Shown: one piece after another, positions 18,719 to 25,840 of the stretch
Position numbering within the stretch: the stretch's first letter is position 1
How the letters are laid out: every line of letters starts with the position of its first letter
NCBI GenBank assembly: GCA_019057775.1
Contig: JAHLWT010000185.1
Span: 1-64,000 of the forward strand
From: Promethearchaeota archaeon
Lineage (GTDB): Archaea; Asgardarchaeota; Lokiarchaeia; Sigynarchaeales; SOKP01
Direction: 5' to 3'
Length of the DNA stretch: 64,000 nucleotides
Program-made: the position numbers and the translations under genes
The notes under the pieces: model-generated
Seen by the model: only the letters and a program-made list of their open reading frames with translations
Told to the model about the DNA's origin: nothing
The model's database searches: none

Positions 18719-19141
18719 CTAACCATCCAAATATTTTGAAAGGAATTCTTCTAAAGATGCTTTAACGTCGTGTGTAATATGATGCTCAATTTCACACGAT
18801 AGATTTTCTATTACCTCAAAATCGTCGATTTTTAAAACTTTCGAAAAAAATTGGTGAAGTAAAGTATGAATTTCGTTTAATTGCCTTGCTATTTTTTTAC
18901 CTTCCTCAGTTAATCTAATAGATTTTCTTGGTTCCCAATTTATTAATCCTTTTTTCCTTAGTTTTTCCAGCATACCAGATACTGAAGCGGGTTCAACATT
19001 AAGATTCTCTGCTATTTCTTTATTTGTAACCCATCCACCTTTTTTTTTCCGTGATATATTGTGAATTTCATCCACATACCTCTGGTAGCTTTCAGGGATA
19101 TCTGAGATTTTTGAAAAATCTTGGCTCTTTTTTTTCGCCAT
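18719..19141 (-). CDS. DtxR/MntR-family metal-dependent transcriptional regulator
   Basis: The 140-residue protein has a winged helix (about residues 25-85) with the family pattern VTNKEIAENLNVEPASVSGMLEKLRKKGLI and the wing RKSIRLTEEGKKIA. The dimerisation/metal part carries HTLLHQFF and CEIEHHIT, which correspond to the HxxxExF and CxxEH metal ligands of MntR/DtxR. One ligand position is Gln instead of Glu (LLHQFF), so the metal preference may differ. The N-terminal lysine-rich extension is unusual. There is no SH3-like third domain, as in MntR. It is probably autoregulated: a perfect 16-bp palindrome lies 40-55 bases upstream. Confidence 0.85.
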   Translation of the reverse strand: MAKKKSQDFSKISDIPESYQRYVDEIHNISRKKKGGWVTNKEIAENLNVEPASVSGMLEKLRKKGLINWEPRKSIRLTEEGKKIARQLNEIHTLLHQFFSKVLKIDDFEVIENLSCEIEHHITHDVKASLEEFLSKYLDG

Positions 19142-19180
19142 ATCTTAAAGTTTAAAGTATCTTCTATTAATATAAATTTA

Positions 19181-19196
19181 ATATCAAGATTGATAT
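19181..19196. promoter_or_regulatory. 16-bp palindrome upstream of the DtxR/MntR gene, candidate operator
   Basis: ATATCAAGATTGATAT is a perfect inverted repeat of ATATCAA around two bases. It sits just upstream of a TATA-like stretch (AATATAAATTTA at about 19169-19180 as read on the plus strand) that would serve the regulator gene on the minus strand. The core TATCAA-N2-TTGATA recurs at 42266 between two divergent genes. Autoregulation through this site is inferred. Confidence 0.45.
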
Positions 19197-19333
19197 CGTT
19201 AATTATTCTTAAAAGTTTTTTTAATTTTTACCCATTTATAATTTTCTCTATAAAAAAATGGTAAAGGAGAAGTATTGTTAAAATTGTATATTATAAAATG
19301 ATCATTTAATGAAATTAGGAGTTGATGTGATCT

Positions 19334-19909
19334 ATTTCGAAATTTTATCCTGGTACGTTATTTTTAGTCGTGGGTAATTCTGGTTCTGGTAAGGATTCTA
19401 TAATTTCTGGTGTAGTTAAGAGATATCCTGATGAGTTGAAAAAGATTATTCAAGCAAGAAGGCACATAACCAGATCTCCATCTGAAACCGAAGATAATTA
19501 CTACATAGGCCATGCTGAATTTGAAATTATGGAAAACACAGGTAAATTTGCCTTAAAATGGCATATCTATGGATTGGACTATGGAGTTCATATAGAAATC
19601 GAAGATTGGTTGAAAAAAGGACATCCCGTTTTGGTAAATGTGAGCCGATTAGTAATTAAAGAAGCAAGAGAAAAATATGAAAATTTGAAAGTGGTATTTA
19701 TTGAAGTTCCTTTCGAAATAACAGTTAAACGTATTAAAAGTCGAGGAAGGGAAACTGAAAACCGCTTAGAAGAAAGGATTGAGCGAGCAAGAATTCACCA
19801 AACTTTTTTAGGAGCAGATTTTAAAATAGACAATTCGGGAGTTTTGGAGGATGCAGTTGATCAATTACTAAATTATCTCCTAAAAGTTATAAATCAGAAT
19901 GATTTGTGA
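19334..19909 (+). CDS. PhnN-like nucleotide/ribose-1,5-bisphosphate kinase with unclear start
   Basis: The protein has a P-loop GNSGSGKDS, then RRHITRSP, EDNYYIGHAEFE, FALKWHIYGLDYG, HPVLVNVSR and RIKSRGRE, a series that matches PhnN (ribose 1,5-bisphosphate phosphokinase) of the guanylate-kinase fold. The start is puzzling. GTG at 19370 would remove the first beta strand before the P-loop (GTLFLVVG). The frame is open back to 19331. The in-frame ATG at 19325 is followed at once by TGA, and GTG at 19327, which has AGGAG before it, is in another frame. I place the start at the in-frame ATT 19334 as a compromise. The gene precedes tRNA-His on the same strand. Confidence 0.75.
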   Translation: MSKFYPGTLFLVVGNSGSGKDSIISGVVKRYPDELKKIIQARRHITRSPSETEDNYYIGHAEFEIMENTGKFALKWHIYGLDYGVHIEIEDWLKKGHPVLVNVSRLVIKEAREKYENLKVVFIEVPFEITVKRIKSRGRETENRLEERIERARIHQTFLGADFKIDNSGVLEDAVDQLLNYLLKVINQNDL

Positions 19910-19969
19910 AAAATTGAATAAAACTTTTTTAATATTAATCATTATTAATCAAGCCTTTAAATAAAAAAT

Positions 19970-20133
19970 GGCCCGGTTTGTATAGTGGTTAGAAAAAAAA
20001 TTATTAATATTTTTTTTAACTAATATTGGGGACTGTGAATCCCTAGAAGTGAGGGATCATATCCCAAACTGGGGAAAGGCGGGTTCAAACTTCAAGGACG
20101 TTCTGCTCGAAGGAATAATTCCCGCACCGGGCC
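19970..20133 (+). tRNA. tRNA-His (GUG) with three probable introns
   Basis: The ends GGCCCGGT (19970-19977) and ACCGGGCC (20126-20133) pair perfectly over eight positions, including the extra G(-1):C73 pair diagnostic of tRNA-His. The anticodon arm GGGGA-CTGTGAA-TCCCT (20028-20044) is uninterrupted, with GTG at 20035-20037. The gene is 164 bases, about 90 too long. The excess falls in three places: in the D-arm (about 19993-20023, an A8/T8 hairpin flanked by TTAG and CTAA); in the variable region (about 20047-20075, containing GGGAT/ATCCC); and in the T-loop (about 20091-20119, with CTTC/GAAG ends), splitting the T-arm GCGGG-TTCAAA...T-CCCGC. Removal leaves a normal-sized tRNA. Exact splice points are not certain. 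Confidence 0.88.
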
Positions 20134-20224
20134 CTCCTTTTAATCATTATAGAATATAAATGTGAAATTTAATATCAATTGTTCTATTTTCTAATAAAAT
20201 AAAGTATAAAAATCTCAATTTGAA

Positions 20225-20677
20225 ATGGAAGAAATCGATCCAGAAAAAATTAGGCAAATACCTGGCTGGAATAATGCTCCAATTCACATTTGTATGGATG
20301 CTGATTATCGCGGACTAACTTTTTGCTGTAAACCTGGACATTCATTAGCATTTGGTTTCAAATGTAAAAGAGATCTTACGTTGAAAGAACTTGGATTAAG
20401 CCCTGAAGAATTTATAAGAATAAAAGAAGAATTTTCAAAAGAAAATGACTGGGATTCAGAAGTAGTATGTTTTGGTTCAATCTCATACTGCTGTATGAGA
20501 AGAGGAGGTTGTCCAAGAAGAGACATTACACTTTCAGAGCGTTATCCAAACAAGCCCTTAGAAGAGATAATGAAAATTTATTTCCAGAAAAAAAAAGAAT
20601 TATCCAAAAGAATTTTAGAATGTATTGAAGACCCAGAAGGAAAAAAGAAAGTTAAAGCATTATTGACTTTATTTTGA
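20225..20677 (+). CDS. Cysteine-rich protein resembling methanogenesis marker 9 domain
   Basis: The 150-residue protein holds nine cysteines in two sets: ICMDADYRGLTFCCKPG with a later KCKRD, and CFGSISYCCMRRGGCPRRD. Between them lies TLKELGLSPEEFIRIKEEFSKE. This arrangement resembles the cysteine-rich domain annotated as methanogenesis marker 9 in archaea, a family of unknown function that probably binds Fe-S or another metal. The assignment is from memory of the motif and is moderate. No methanogenesis genes are in the window, so a wider anaerobe role is likely. It converges with the small gene on the other strand, overlapping it by 9 bases. Confidence 0.6.
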   Translation: MEEIDPEKIRQIPGWNNAPIHICMDADYRGLTFCCKPGHSLAFGFKCKRDLTLKELGLSPEEFIRIKEEFSKENDWDSEVVCFGSISYCCMRRGGCPRRDITLSERYPNKPLEEIMKIYFQKKKELSKRILECIEDPEGKKKVKALLTLF

Positions 20678-20965
20678 TAAAAAACTAAATTCAAATTCAT
20701 ATAATAAATAGTCACGTAATACTTCACGTTCAATTTTAGAAAGATTTTTACTTGATTTCCCTATCTTATTGAAACGATCAGGACTATCAATTATTAACAA
20801 ATTCAATAATAAAATCAGTCCATTTGTGATTTCTAGATTATTATTTTTATAGACATTCATCATTTTTATTATGTAATTATTCATCCACATTTCTGCTGAA
20901 ATTTCTGTACAAAGTGAATTATAATCATAAAATTCTAAAACTTCATCTACATAATCCATTCTCAT
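20669..20965 (-). CDS. Small helical protein of unknown function
   Basis: The 98-residue protein is acidic and appears all-helical, with no cysteine cluster or membrane segment of convincing length. It begins MRMDYVDEVLEFYDY and ends with a charged helix (KIEREVLRDYLLYEFEF). I do not recognise it. Its 3' end overlaps the cysteine-rich gene by 9 bases on the opposite strand. The reading frame has normal amino-acid balance for this genome, so I keep it, but it could be spurious. Confidence 0.45.
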   Translation of the reverse strand: MRMDYVDEVLEFYDYNSLCTEISAEMWMNNYIIKMMNVYKNNNLEITNGLILLLNLLIIDSPDRFNKIGKSSKNLSKIEREVLRDYLLYEFEFSFLSK

Positions 20966-21087
20966 TACCTAAAATTTAAAAATATGATAACTTAGGATAA
21001 AGATCTCATAATGAAATTATAAATAATTCTTAGTCCAATTTTTCATCTCGCATTTTTTTCTTGTTTCCATTAACCTGGGCAAGGCTG

Positions 21088-21122
21088 TCCTCGAATATCT
21101 CATTTTTTTATACTCGAATCAT
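21088..21122 (-). promoter_or_regulatory. Candidate SECIS element (eukaryote-like) in the 3' UTR of the selenoperoxiredoxin
   Basis: On the minus strand, AUGA (21122-21119) is followed by a 9-bp helix UUCGAGUAU (21118-21110) with AUAUUCGAG (21098-21090), including two G-U pairs. The 11-nt loop AAAAAAAUGAG closes it, and GA (21089-21088) follows directly. This is the kink-turn order of eukaryotic SECIS elements: AUGA, helix, AA-rich apical loop, GA. The helix is a little shorter than usual. It lies 19 bases past the stop of the gene with two in-frame UGA codons. Eukaryote-like SECIS elements have been described in Lokiarchaeota. Confidence 0.65.
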
Positions 21123-21141
21123 TCATTTTGGTTTTATAAAT

Positions 21142-21651
21142 TCATAAATTCTCTTCAATAGCAGCAATAATTGCATCCATAGTAGGTCGATCCGTTTTAG
21201 TTCCGATATAGCGCCAAACAATTTCACCTTTTGAATTGATTAAAAAAGTGGATGGTATAGCTAATTCGGTTTTAATCATATCATAATCAATTGGCTTTCC
21301 AAATACATTGAACTCATTTGCTATTTTTGCTTCAGGGTCTGCCACAACGGTAAAATTATAATTTTCTTTTTCGGCCAATTTCTTCAATGGTCTCTCTCTG
21401 TCTGTTGCTATAGTTATAAGTTTTACATTTCTTTTGTTAATTTCAAGAACTGTTTTATTGAATTTAGTTAGTTGTCGTTTTCAATAATATCACCAAGCAC
21501 CTCTAAAAAAATCAACGATAATACCACGGTTGTCTCGAAGAAGTTCTGTTAAGTTTACGGTGTTTTCAAATACATCTTTAGTATTTATTACTGGTGCTAT
21601 TGTTCCTATAGGTAATCCCAATTCTGGAATAGAAATATGTTCTTCTGACAT
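21142..21651 (-). CDS. Selenocysteine-containing peroxiredoxin/AhpC-TSA-like protein (UxxU)
   Basis: One continuous frame of 169 codons is interrupted only by TGA at codons 54 (21492-21490) and 57 (21483-21481). Read with selenocysteine (U), the region is DFFRGAW-U-YY-U-KRQL, exactly where thioredoxin-fold peroxiredoxin-like proteins have RGxWCPYCxxQL. Both cysteines of the CxxC are therefore replaced. The rest is intact: TKFNKTVLEI, then NFTVVADPEAKIANEFNVFG, the cis-Pro region LAIPSTFLIN, and EIVWRYIG. A SECIS candidate follows the stop. The product should reduce peroxides or act as a thiol oxidoreductase in the cytosol. Standard gene finders will call only the C-terminal fragment 21142-21387. 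A sequencing artefact is unlikely because two separate TGA codons hit the two catalytic positions. Confidence 0.85.
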
Positions 21652-21760
21652 TAAATAGAAATAATAATAATTACATTATAAAAAAAATCATAATAAAATA
21701 AAAATAGGGAGAGAAAATATATCATTAATTTTCCCTTTTGTCGATAGAAAAATAGGAAAT

Positions 21761-21770
21761 TTTATAAATA
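21761..21770 (+). promoter_or_regulatory. TATA box for a leaderless small gene
   Basis: TTTATAAATA is a near-ideal archaeal TATA box. Its centre lies about 25 bases before the ATG at 21790, so the transcript would start at or next to the start codon and be leaderless. The same 138-bp gap must also hold the promoter of the selenoperoxiredoxin on the other strand, for which TTTATAAT at about 21674-21681 is a candidate. Confidence 0.5.
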
Positions 21771-21789
21771 TTCAGACGCTTCCCTAAAT

Positions 21790-21948
21790 ATGATATTAGA
21801 AGAAGTTCGTCCTCATCCTAATAGGGATGATATTTATATTAATGTTGTTATAACTCCTTTTAACGAACTTACGATTAATGATAAGGTTTTAGTTAATAAT
21901 CTACTCATTAAGGAAGTCGCTAGAAAAGTAATAGAAGTAACATCATAG
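21790..21948 (+). CDS. Small protein of 52 residues, unknown function
   Basis: A complete ATG-to-TAG frame encodes a 52-residue protein that begins MILEEVRPHPNRDDIYINVV and ends KEVARKVIEVTS. It is balanced in charge with alternating strand and helix potential. The TATA box at 21761 is correctly spaced for leaderless expression, which supports it as a real gene. It is divergent from the selenoperoxiredoxin gene. No family is recognised. Confidence 0.5.
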   Translation: MILEEVRPHPNRDDIYINVVITPFNELTINDKVLVNNLLIKEVARKVIEVTS

Positions 21949-22001
21949 ATCGGATTTTTTTTTAAAAATAAAAAAAAAATAGATTATTCATTATTATAGT
22001 T

Positions 22002-23030
22002 TCAATTTAATTTTTTGCAGATTAGTGGTACAATGTAAGCGAGTATAAACGAAACAATTCCATACCTTGCAAATCGATAAAAGACACTATCAATTTCGAG
22101 AAGGTATTCGAAAGGAACGAAGACTACGAGTAAAATGATTATACAAATTATTACATTGATTAATAATTTCTTCTTAGGTACTGACGAGGGATCATATTTA
22201 ACATATTCCCCTTCTAAAAGATATCCTATCCCAAATCCAAGTATTACACCACCAAACTGACCAAAAGCTCCAGAATCGGGGTAGAGGGGAGGATTAGTCA
22301 CTAATCCCATTCCTGCATCTGGAAATAGTAATGTTCCAACAAGAAAGAGCGAAAGAGAAACTGTTACTGTTAAAATTATCTTAATAGTAAATGTTAGGTT
22401 ATTGAATTTTTCAGATACTAATGGTTCCAAATACATGAATATTAGTAATACAACAATCCCAAATAAAACCCCTCCAATAATATCCTGTACATCATGAACC
22501 CCTATAATAATTCTTGAAATTGAAACAAGAAAAATTATAATGGAAATAATCACCGGAACTATCGGAATTGTGAATTTATTCAATTTATATGTAGTATTAT
22601 CCTTAAATTCAGTACCGAAATAACCCCAAAAAGCAACAGCATTTTGAGTATGGCCTGATGGAAATCCATATGATGGTTCAACCATACCAAAATCTTCTGT
22701 AACATCGATATTTGTTGCAGGTCTTGGATCTTGAACAATGGATTTAAAAAACTGATTCAAATACCATGTAATTAGCAGGCTTAAAGCGAGGTTTTTCGCA
22801 AATTTCTTATTATAACCAATATACACGATTGCAACAATCATAATAAAAACTACAGGCTCCCCCAGGTATGTTATCCCTTTAAATATCGCTTGTATGGAAC
22901 TTTGAGATGCATAAAAACTTTCATTAAGACCAGCAAATATCAGAATTATTCCAAGTAATAAAACTACAACAGATATAATTCCAATTATCATCAATGCTCG
23001 TTTTGATAAAAATTCCCTTTTTTCAGACAT
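22002..23030 (-). CDS. PAP2-family membrane phosphatase
   Basis: The protein of about 342 residues has the three PAP2 motifs: motif 1 reduced to KSIVQDPRP, motif 2 GFPSGHTQN with the catalytic histidine, and motif 3 SRIIIGVHDVQDIIGG with the second histidine. Around ten membrane helices surround them, with the second half (about residues 200-340) being extra to the core domain. It likely dephosphorylates a lipid phosphate or pyrophosphate, such as polyprenyl pyrophosphate, on the outer face of the membrane. A frame extension reaches TTG at 23042, but GGTGA sits just before ATG 23030, which I take as the start. Confidence 0.87.
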   Translation of the reverse strand: MSEKREFLSKRALMIIGIISVVVLLLGIILIFAGLNESFYASQSSIQAIFKGITYLGEPVVFIMIVAIVYIGYNKKFAKNLALSLLITWYLNQFFKSIVQDPRPATNIDVTEDFGMVEPSYGFPSGHTQNAVAFWGYFGTEFKDNTTYKLNKFTIPIVPVIISIIIFLVSISRIIIGVHDVQDIIGGVLFGIVVLLIFMYLEPLVSEKFNNLTFTIKIILTVTVSLSLFLVGTLLFPDAGMGLVTNPPLYPDSGAFGQFGGVILGFGIGYLLEGEYVKYDPSSVPKKKLLINVIICIIILLVVFVPFEYLLEIDSVFYRFARYGIVSFILAYIVPLICKKLN

Positions 23031-23159
23031 TTTTTTCACCAAATTAAAAAAGAGTATAAATTTCTATGTGTTAATCACACTAATAAAGATTAAGTTTTAA
23101 ATTTAGCAGTAGAATGATTAAGATAAATTTTTTATGATTTAGATTTAAAATAAGAGGCG

Positions 23160-23816
23160 TTAATCAACCTTTATGTTTTTTTGCTGTTCATCAATTTTTT
23201 TCAGTGTTACTTCTAAGATACCATTAGTGTAGCGTGCGCGTGCATAGTCTGAGTTGATTGCTGATTTGATTTCTATTTCTTTATAATATTTTCGTCCTTT
23301 ACTCTTAGTTTTTGTAGAAATTGTTATAGAATGAGTTGTTGCTTTTAATTCAATATCTTCTTTTGTAACTCCTGGCATTTCACATATAACTATGATCTGA
23401 TCATCTTGTTCATTAACTTCTGTTAAAGGTTCTCTTGATGATTTCACTTCTGGTTCTCCCGAATAAGGTTTCGCTTTGATATTTCCAAAAGAATTTATCG
23501 TCGGTTTTCCATCTCGCCCAATATTTATATTAAACCCATAAGTAAAAGGGAAACCAAATTTGGATTTATCCATCTTCATAAACTCTTTTGCAATATCTTC
23601 AGGCGAGAGATTTCGAAAATCAGAAGGTATATTATGCTTGATCTTCTCAAATATCTCTTTAAATAAGTTTCGGAACTGTTTCGACTTAAAGAGTTTATTG
23701 GGATCTATGAAATTAGGATCTGAAAAAAATTTGCGTGGATCTCCAAAAGCTTTAAAAAAATCGTAAATTTCATCCTCATCTTCATCATCCTCTTCATTCC
23801 GGTTTTTCTTTGGCAT
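23160..23816 (-). CDS. Small heat shock protein Hsp20/alpha-crystallin
   Basis: The 218-residue protein has an alpha-crystallin domain in the C-terminal half (about residues 110-218): REPLTEVNEQDDQIIVICEM, PGVTKEDIELKA and the final strand region ARYTNGILEVTLKK with the A-x-x-x-NGxLxVxxxK signature. The 100-residue N-terminal arm is long, with a very acidic start (EEDDEDEDEIYDFF). No C-terminal IxI motif is evident beyond KNIKVD. It is an ATP-independent holdase chaperone that should form oligomers in the cytosol. It stands alone, 203 bases from the divergent AAA+ gene. Confidence 0.92.
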   Translation of the reverse strand: MPKKNRNEEDDEDEDEIYDFFKAFGDPRKFFSDPNFIDPNKLFKSKQFRNLFKEIFEKIKHNIPSDFRNLSPEDIAKEFMKMDKSKFGFPFTYGFNINIGRDGKPTINSFGNIKAKPYSGEPEVKSSREPLTEVNEQDDQIIVICEMPGVTKEDIELKATTHSITISTKTKSKGRKYYKEIEIKSAINSDYARARYTNGILEVTLKKIDEQQKNIKVD

Positions 23817-24019
23817 ATATGTACAACTCTAAAAAATACTTGAATCTCTTGTTATCAAATAAATTTAATAAGCTAAATTTTCTAATTAATTATTATAGTG
23901 GCTAAAAACTAATTAGCTTATAATCTAGAAAAAATTGTTTAGGTTAATAAATTTATTCCCATTAAAAGTTTAGTTATCGAACATTAGAAACAGTCGAGGA
24001 GATTATTATTTATTCTGAA

Positions 24020-25828
24020 TTGAGCGATGATGATAAAAATATGTATCTGGACGTTTTACGGGAGGCACCAATTATCCCATTTTCTAATTTTGTCTCACGA
24101 GGTCGAATCCCAGATAAAATAGATATAGCTCGTCCAAGAAGTTATATAGATCGCGAAGTGTACAGGCTTGTACAACAAACTTCAAGAGATAAATCAAGTC
24201 GTCTGATTCCCTTGCTAGGGAGCGCAGGTACAGGGAAGACTCATGCATACCACTCCTTTAAAGACAAGGAAAGGGAAAATAGAAAAAAACTTGAAGAAGC
24301 AGAAGATTCGCAAGAAATTGAAATGGGAAAATTAGAACCCGTAGATTGGACAATTGTTTATGTGCCTAGTCCACCTGCTAGCATTCGTGTATTACTTCAT
24401 GTTTATACCTGTATTATAGAAGAACTCGGCGCAGAATTGCTTGATATCGTTTCTGAGAAATTAGTTAAAAAATGGGGAGGAGCAAAAAAGGGACTTTTTC
24501 AAAAACCTAAAATTGATGAAGTAATACAAAAAGGAATAAGGGAATTTCCAGGTGTATTTGCCGACTGTGTTAAAGCTTTAGTAACCTATCAATTGGATAA
24601 GAATAAAAAAGCCTTAGCAGAAAGATGGCTCCTTGGGGAAGATCTTGATGAAGAAGGGTTAAAGGAGCTAGGAATTAACTCTGTCGTAGAAGAAGATGAT
24701 GTGTGCTTGGCACTTATAAAAATTATTACGGAGAATCTCGATAAAGTTCTTATCCTTTATTTTGACGAATTAGAATCACCGTATCGGATGTTAGGGGAAG
24801 CCGCAGAAAGAAAGTTTCTTGAGATTTTAAAAAGGTTATATAATGAAGTGAAAGGTTTGGTCATTACAATAGCTGTTTTAAAAGAAATATGGCCACGAAT
24901 CTTAGAAATTGCTGATGCTCCGTTACGATCCAGAATGGAGCCGGAACAAGAATTAAAACCGTTTAGTTTAAATGATTTAAAAATATTTTTCTCCAAATCA
25001 ATGGAAGCATTTTGGGATGATAATAATTTAAATCCTCCGTTATATCCACTTTTTCCCTTAAATGAAAAATTAATTGAATTGATTTATGAGAAAACACAAG
25101 GCAACCCCCGGGCCTCTATTAAACTTTGTAGAAGATTTATTGACAAAGTCGTCATGGAAGAAATGACTGTTGAAGAACTCATGGAAGTTGGACATGAAAT
25201 TGTTGCTTCACCGAGACCTCGAGCAGAAGTTGAAGAAGAAGTAATAGACTTTTCAAAACCACGGGAAACGATTAAAAAGACTATAGAAGATATTTTGGCT
25301 GAAGAAGAATATTCAATCGATGTGAACCCCCAATCTGTTGCTGGAGCCACATTAAAATGTATAAACATGATAGGTGAGAACAACAACAAGCAATTTAAAA
25401 CTCATATGGAGTTTAAGTTTATGCTGGGTAAAAGGTCACAAACTTTGGCTGCTTTAATAGAATCTGAAGGTAAAAAATGGGGTTTAGAAATTCCATCTAT
25501 TAAAACTTTCGATCGGAGTGCTGGAGTTGCGGGATATTACGCTGCTAAAAGATTAAAAGATGCAATTACTGAGAAAGTAATAGATGCAGGAATACTAATA
25601 GTTCCTATTGGCACTGGGGGTGTAAAATATGAGATGATTTTAAAGGATAATCCGGATATTCATCGATTTGAGTTGAATAATGAAATGGGAGAGAAATTAA
25701 TAGAGAATGCATTAAAATATCCCACACTTGAAGGATGGGAAATTTCTTCTATAATATTTGCCGATATTGGTAATTATCAACCACCACCAGTGGAAGAACC
25801 AAGTTCTGAAGAAGATCTAACTACTTAA
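24020..25828 (+). CDS. AAA+ ATPase (ORC/STAND-like) with C-terminal extension
   Basis: The 602-residue protein has Walker A GSAGTGKTH near residue 68, Walker B VLILYFDELESP near 245, sensor-like GLVITIAVL, an arginine-rich finger region (APLRSRMEPE), and KTQGNPRASIKLC, an ORC/STAND-type sensor-2 or winged region. About 180 C-terminal residues contain an alpha/beta domain. The start is uncertain: GAGGAG at 23996 is followed by three in-frame ATT codons, while the first standard start is TTG at 24020, 18 bases away. It converges with the longin/TPR-like gene, 12 bases apart. Its role is unknown; a regulatory switch or loader is possible. Confidence 0.7.
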   Translation: MSDDDKNMYLDVLREAPIIPFSNFVSRGRIPDKIDIARPRSYIDREVYRLVQQTSRDKSSRLIPLLGSAGTGKTHAYHSFKDKERENRKKLEEAEDSQEIEMGKLEPVDWTIVYVPSPPASIRVLLHVYTCIIEELGAELLDIVSEKLVKKWGGAKKGLFQKPKIDEVIQKGIREFPGVFADCVKALVTYQLDKNKKALAERWLLGEDLDEEGLKELGINSVVEEDDVCLALIKIITENLDKVLILYFDELESPYRMLGEAAERKFLEILKRLYNEVKGLVITIAVLKEIWPRILEIADAPLRSRMEPEQELKPFSLNDLKIFFSKSMEAFWDDNNLNPPLYPLFPLNEKLIELIYEKTQGNPRASIKLCRRFIDKVVMEEMTVEELMEVGHEIVASPRPRAEVEEEVIDFSKPRETIKKTIEDILAEEEYSIDVNPQSVAGATLKCINMIGENNNKQFKTHMEFKFMLGKRSQTLAALIESEGKKWGLEIPSIKTFDRSAGVAGYYAAKRLKDAITEKVIDAGILIVPIGTGGVKYEMILKDNPDIHRFELNNEMGEKLIENALKYPTLEGWEISSIIFADIGNYQPPPVEEPSSEEDLTT

Positions 25829-25840
25829 GTTAAAAGTGAA

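Noticed and set aside
19325..19330. ATG-TGA of the PhnN-like gene as a selenocysteine at position 2
   Set aside because: No homologue has cysteine there and no SECIS-like structure was seen after the gene. An alternative start or a sequence error is simpler.
19993..20018. A8...T8 hairpin as an intrinsic terminator upstream of a separate RNA
   Set aside because: It sits inside the tRNA-His gene at a D-arm position, and the flanking sequences rejoin into a normal tRNA. An intron explains it better.
21142..21144. Terminal TGA of the selenoperoxiredoxin as a third selenocysteine codon
   Set aside because: The frame after it has no conserved sequence and reaches another TGA inside the SECIS helix. 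The SECIS candidate begins only 19 bases later, probably too near to serve this codon. I take it as the stop.
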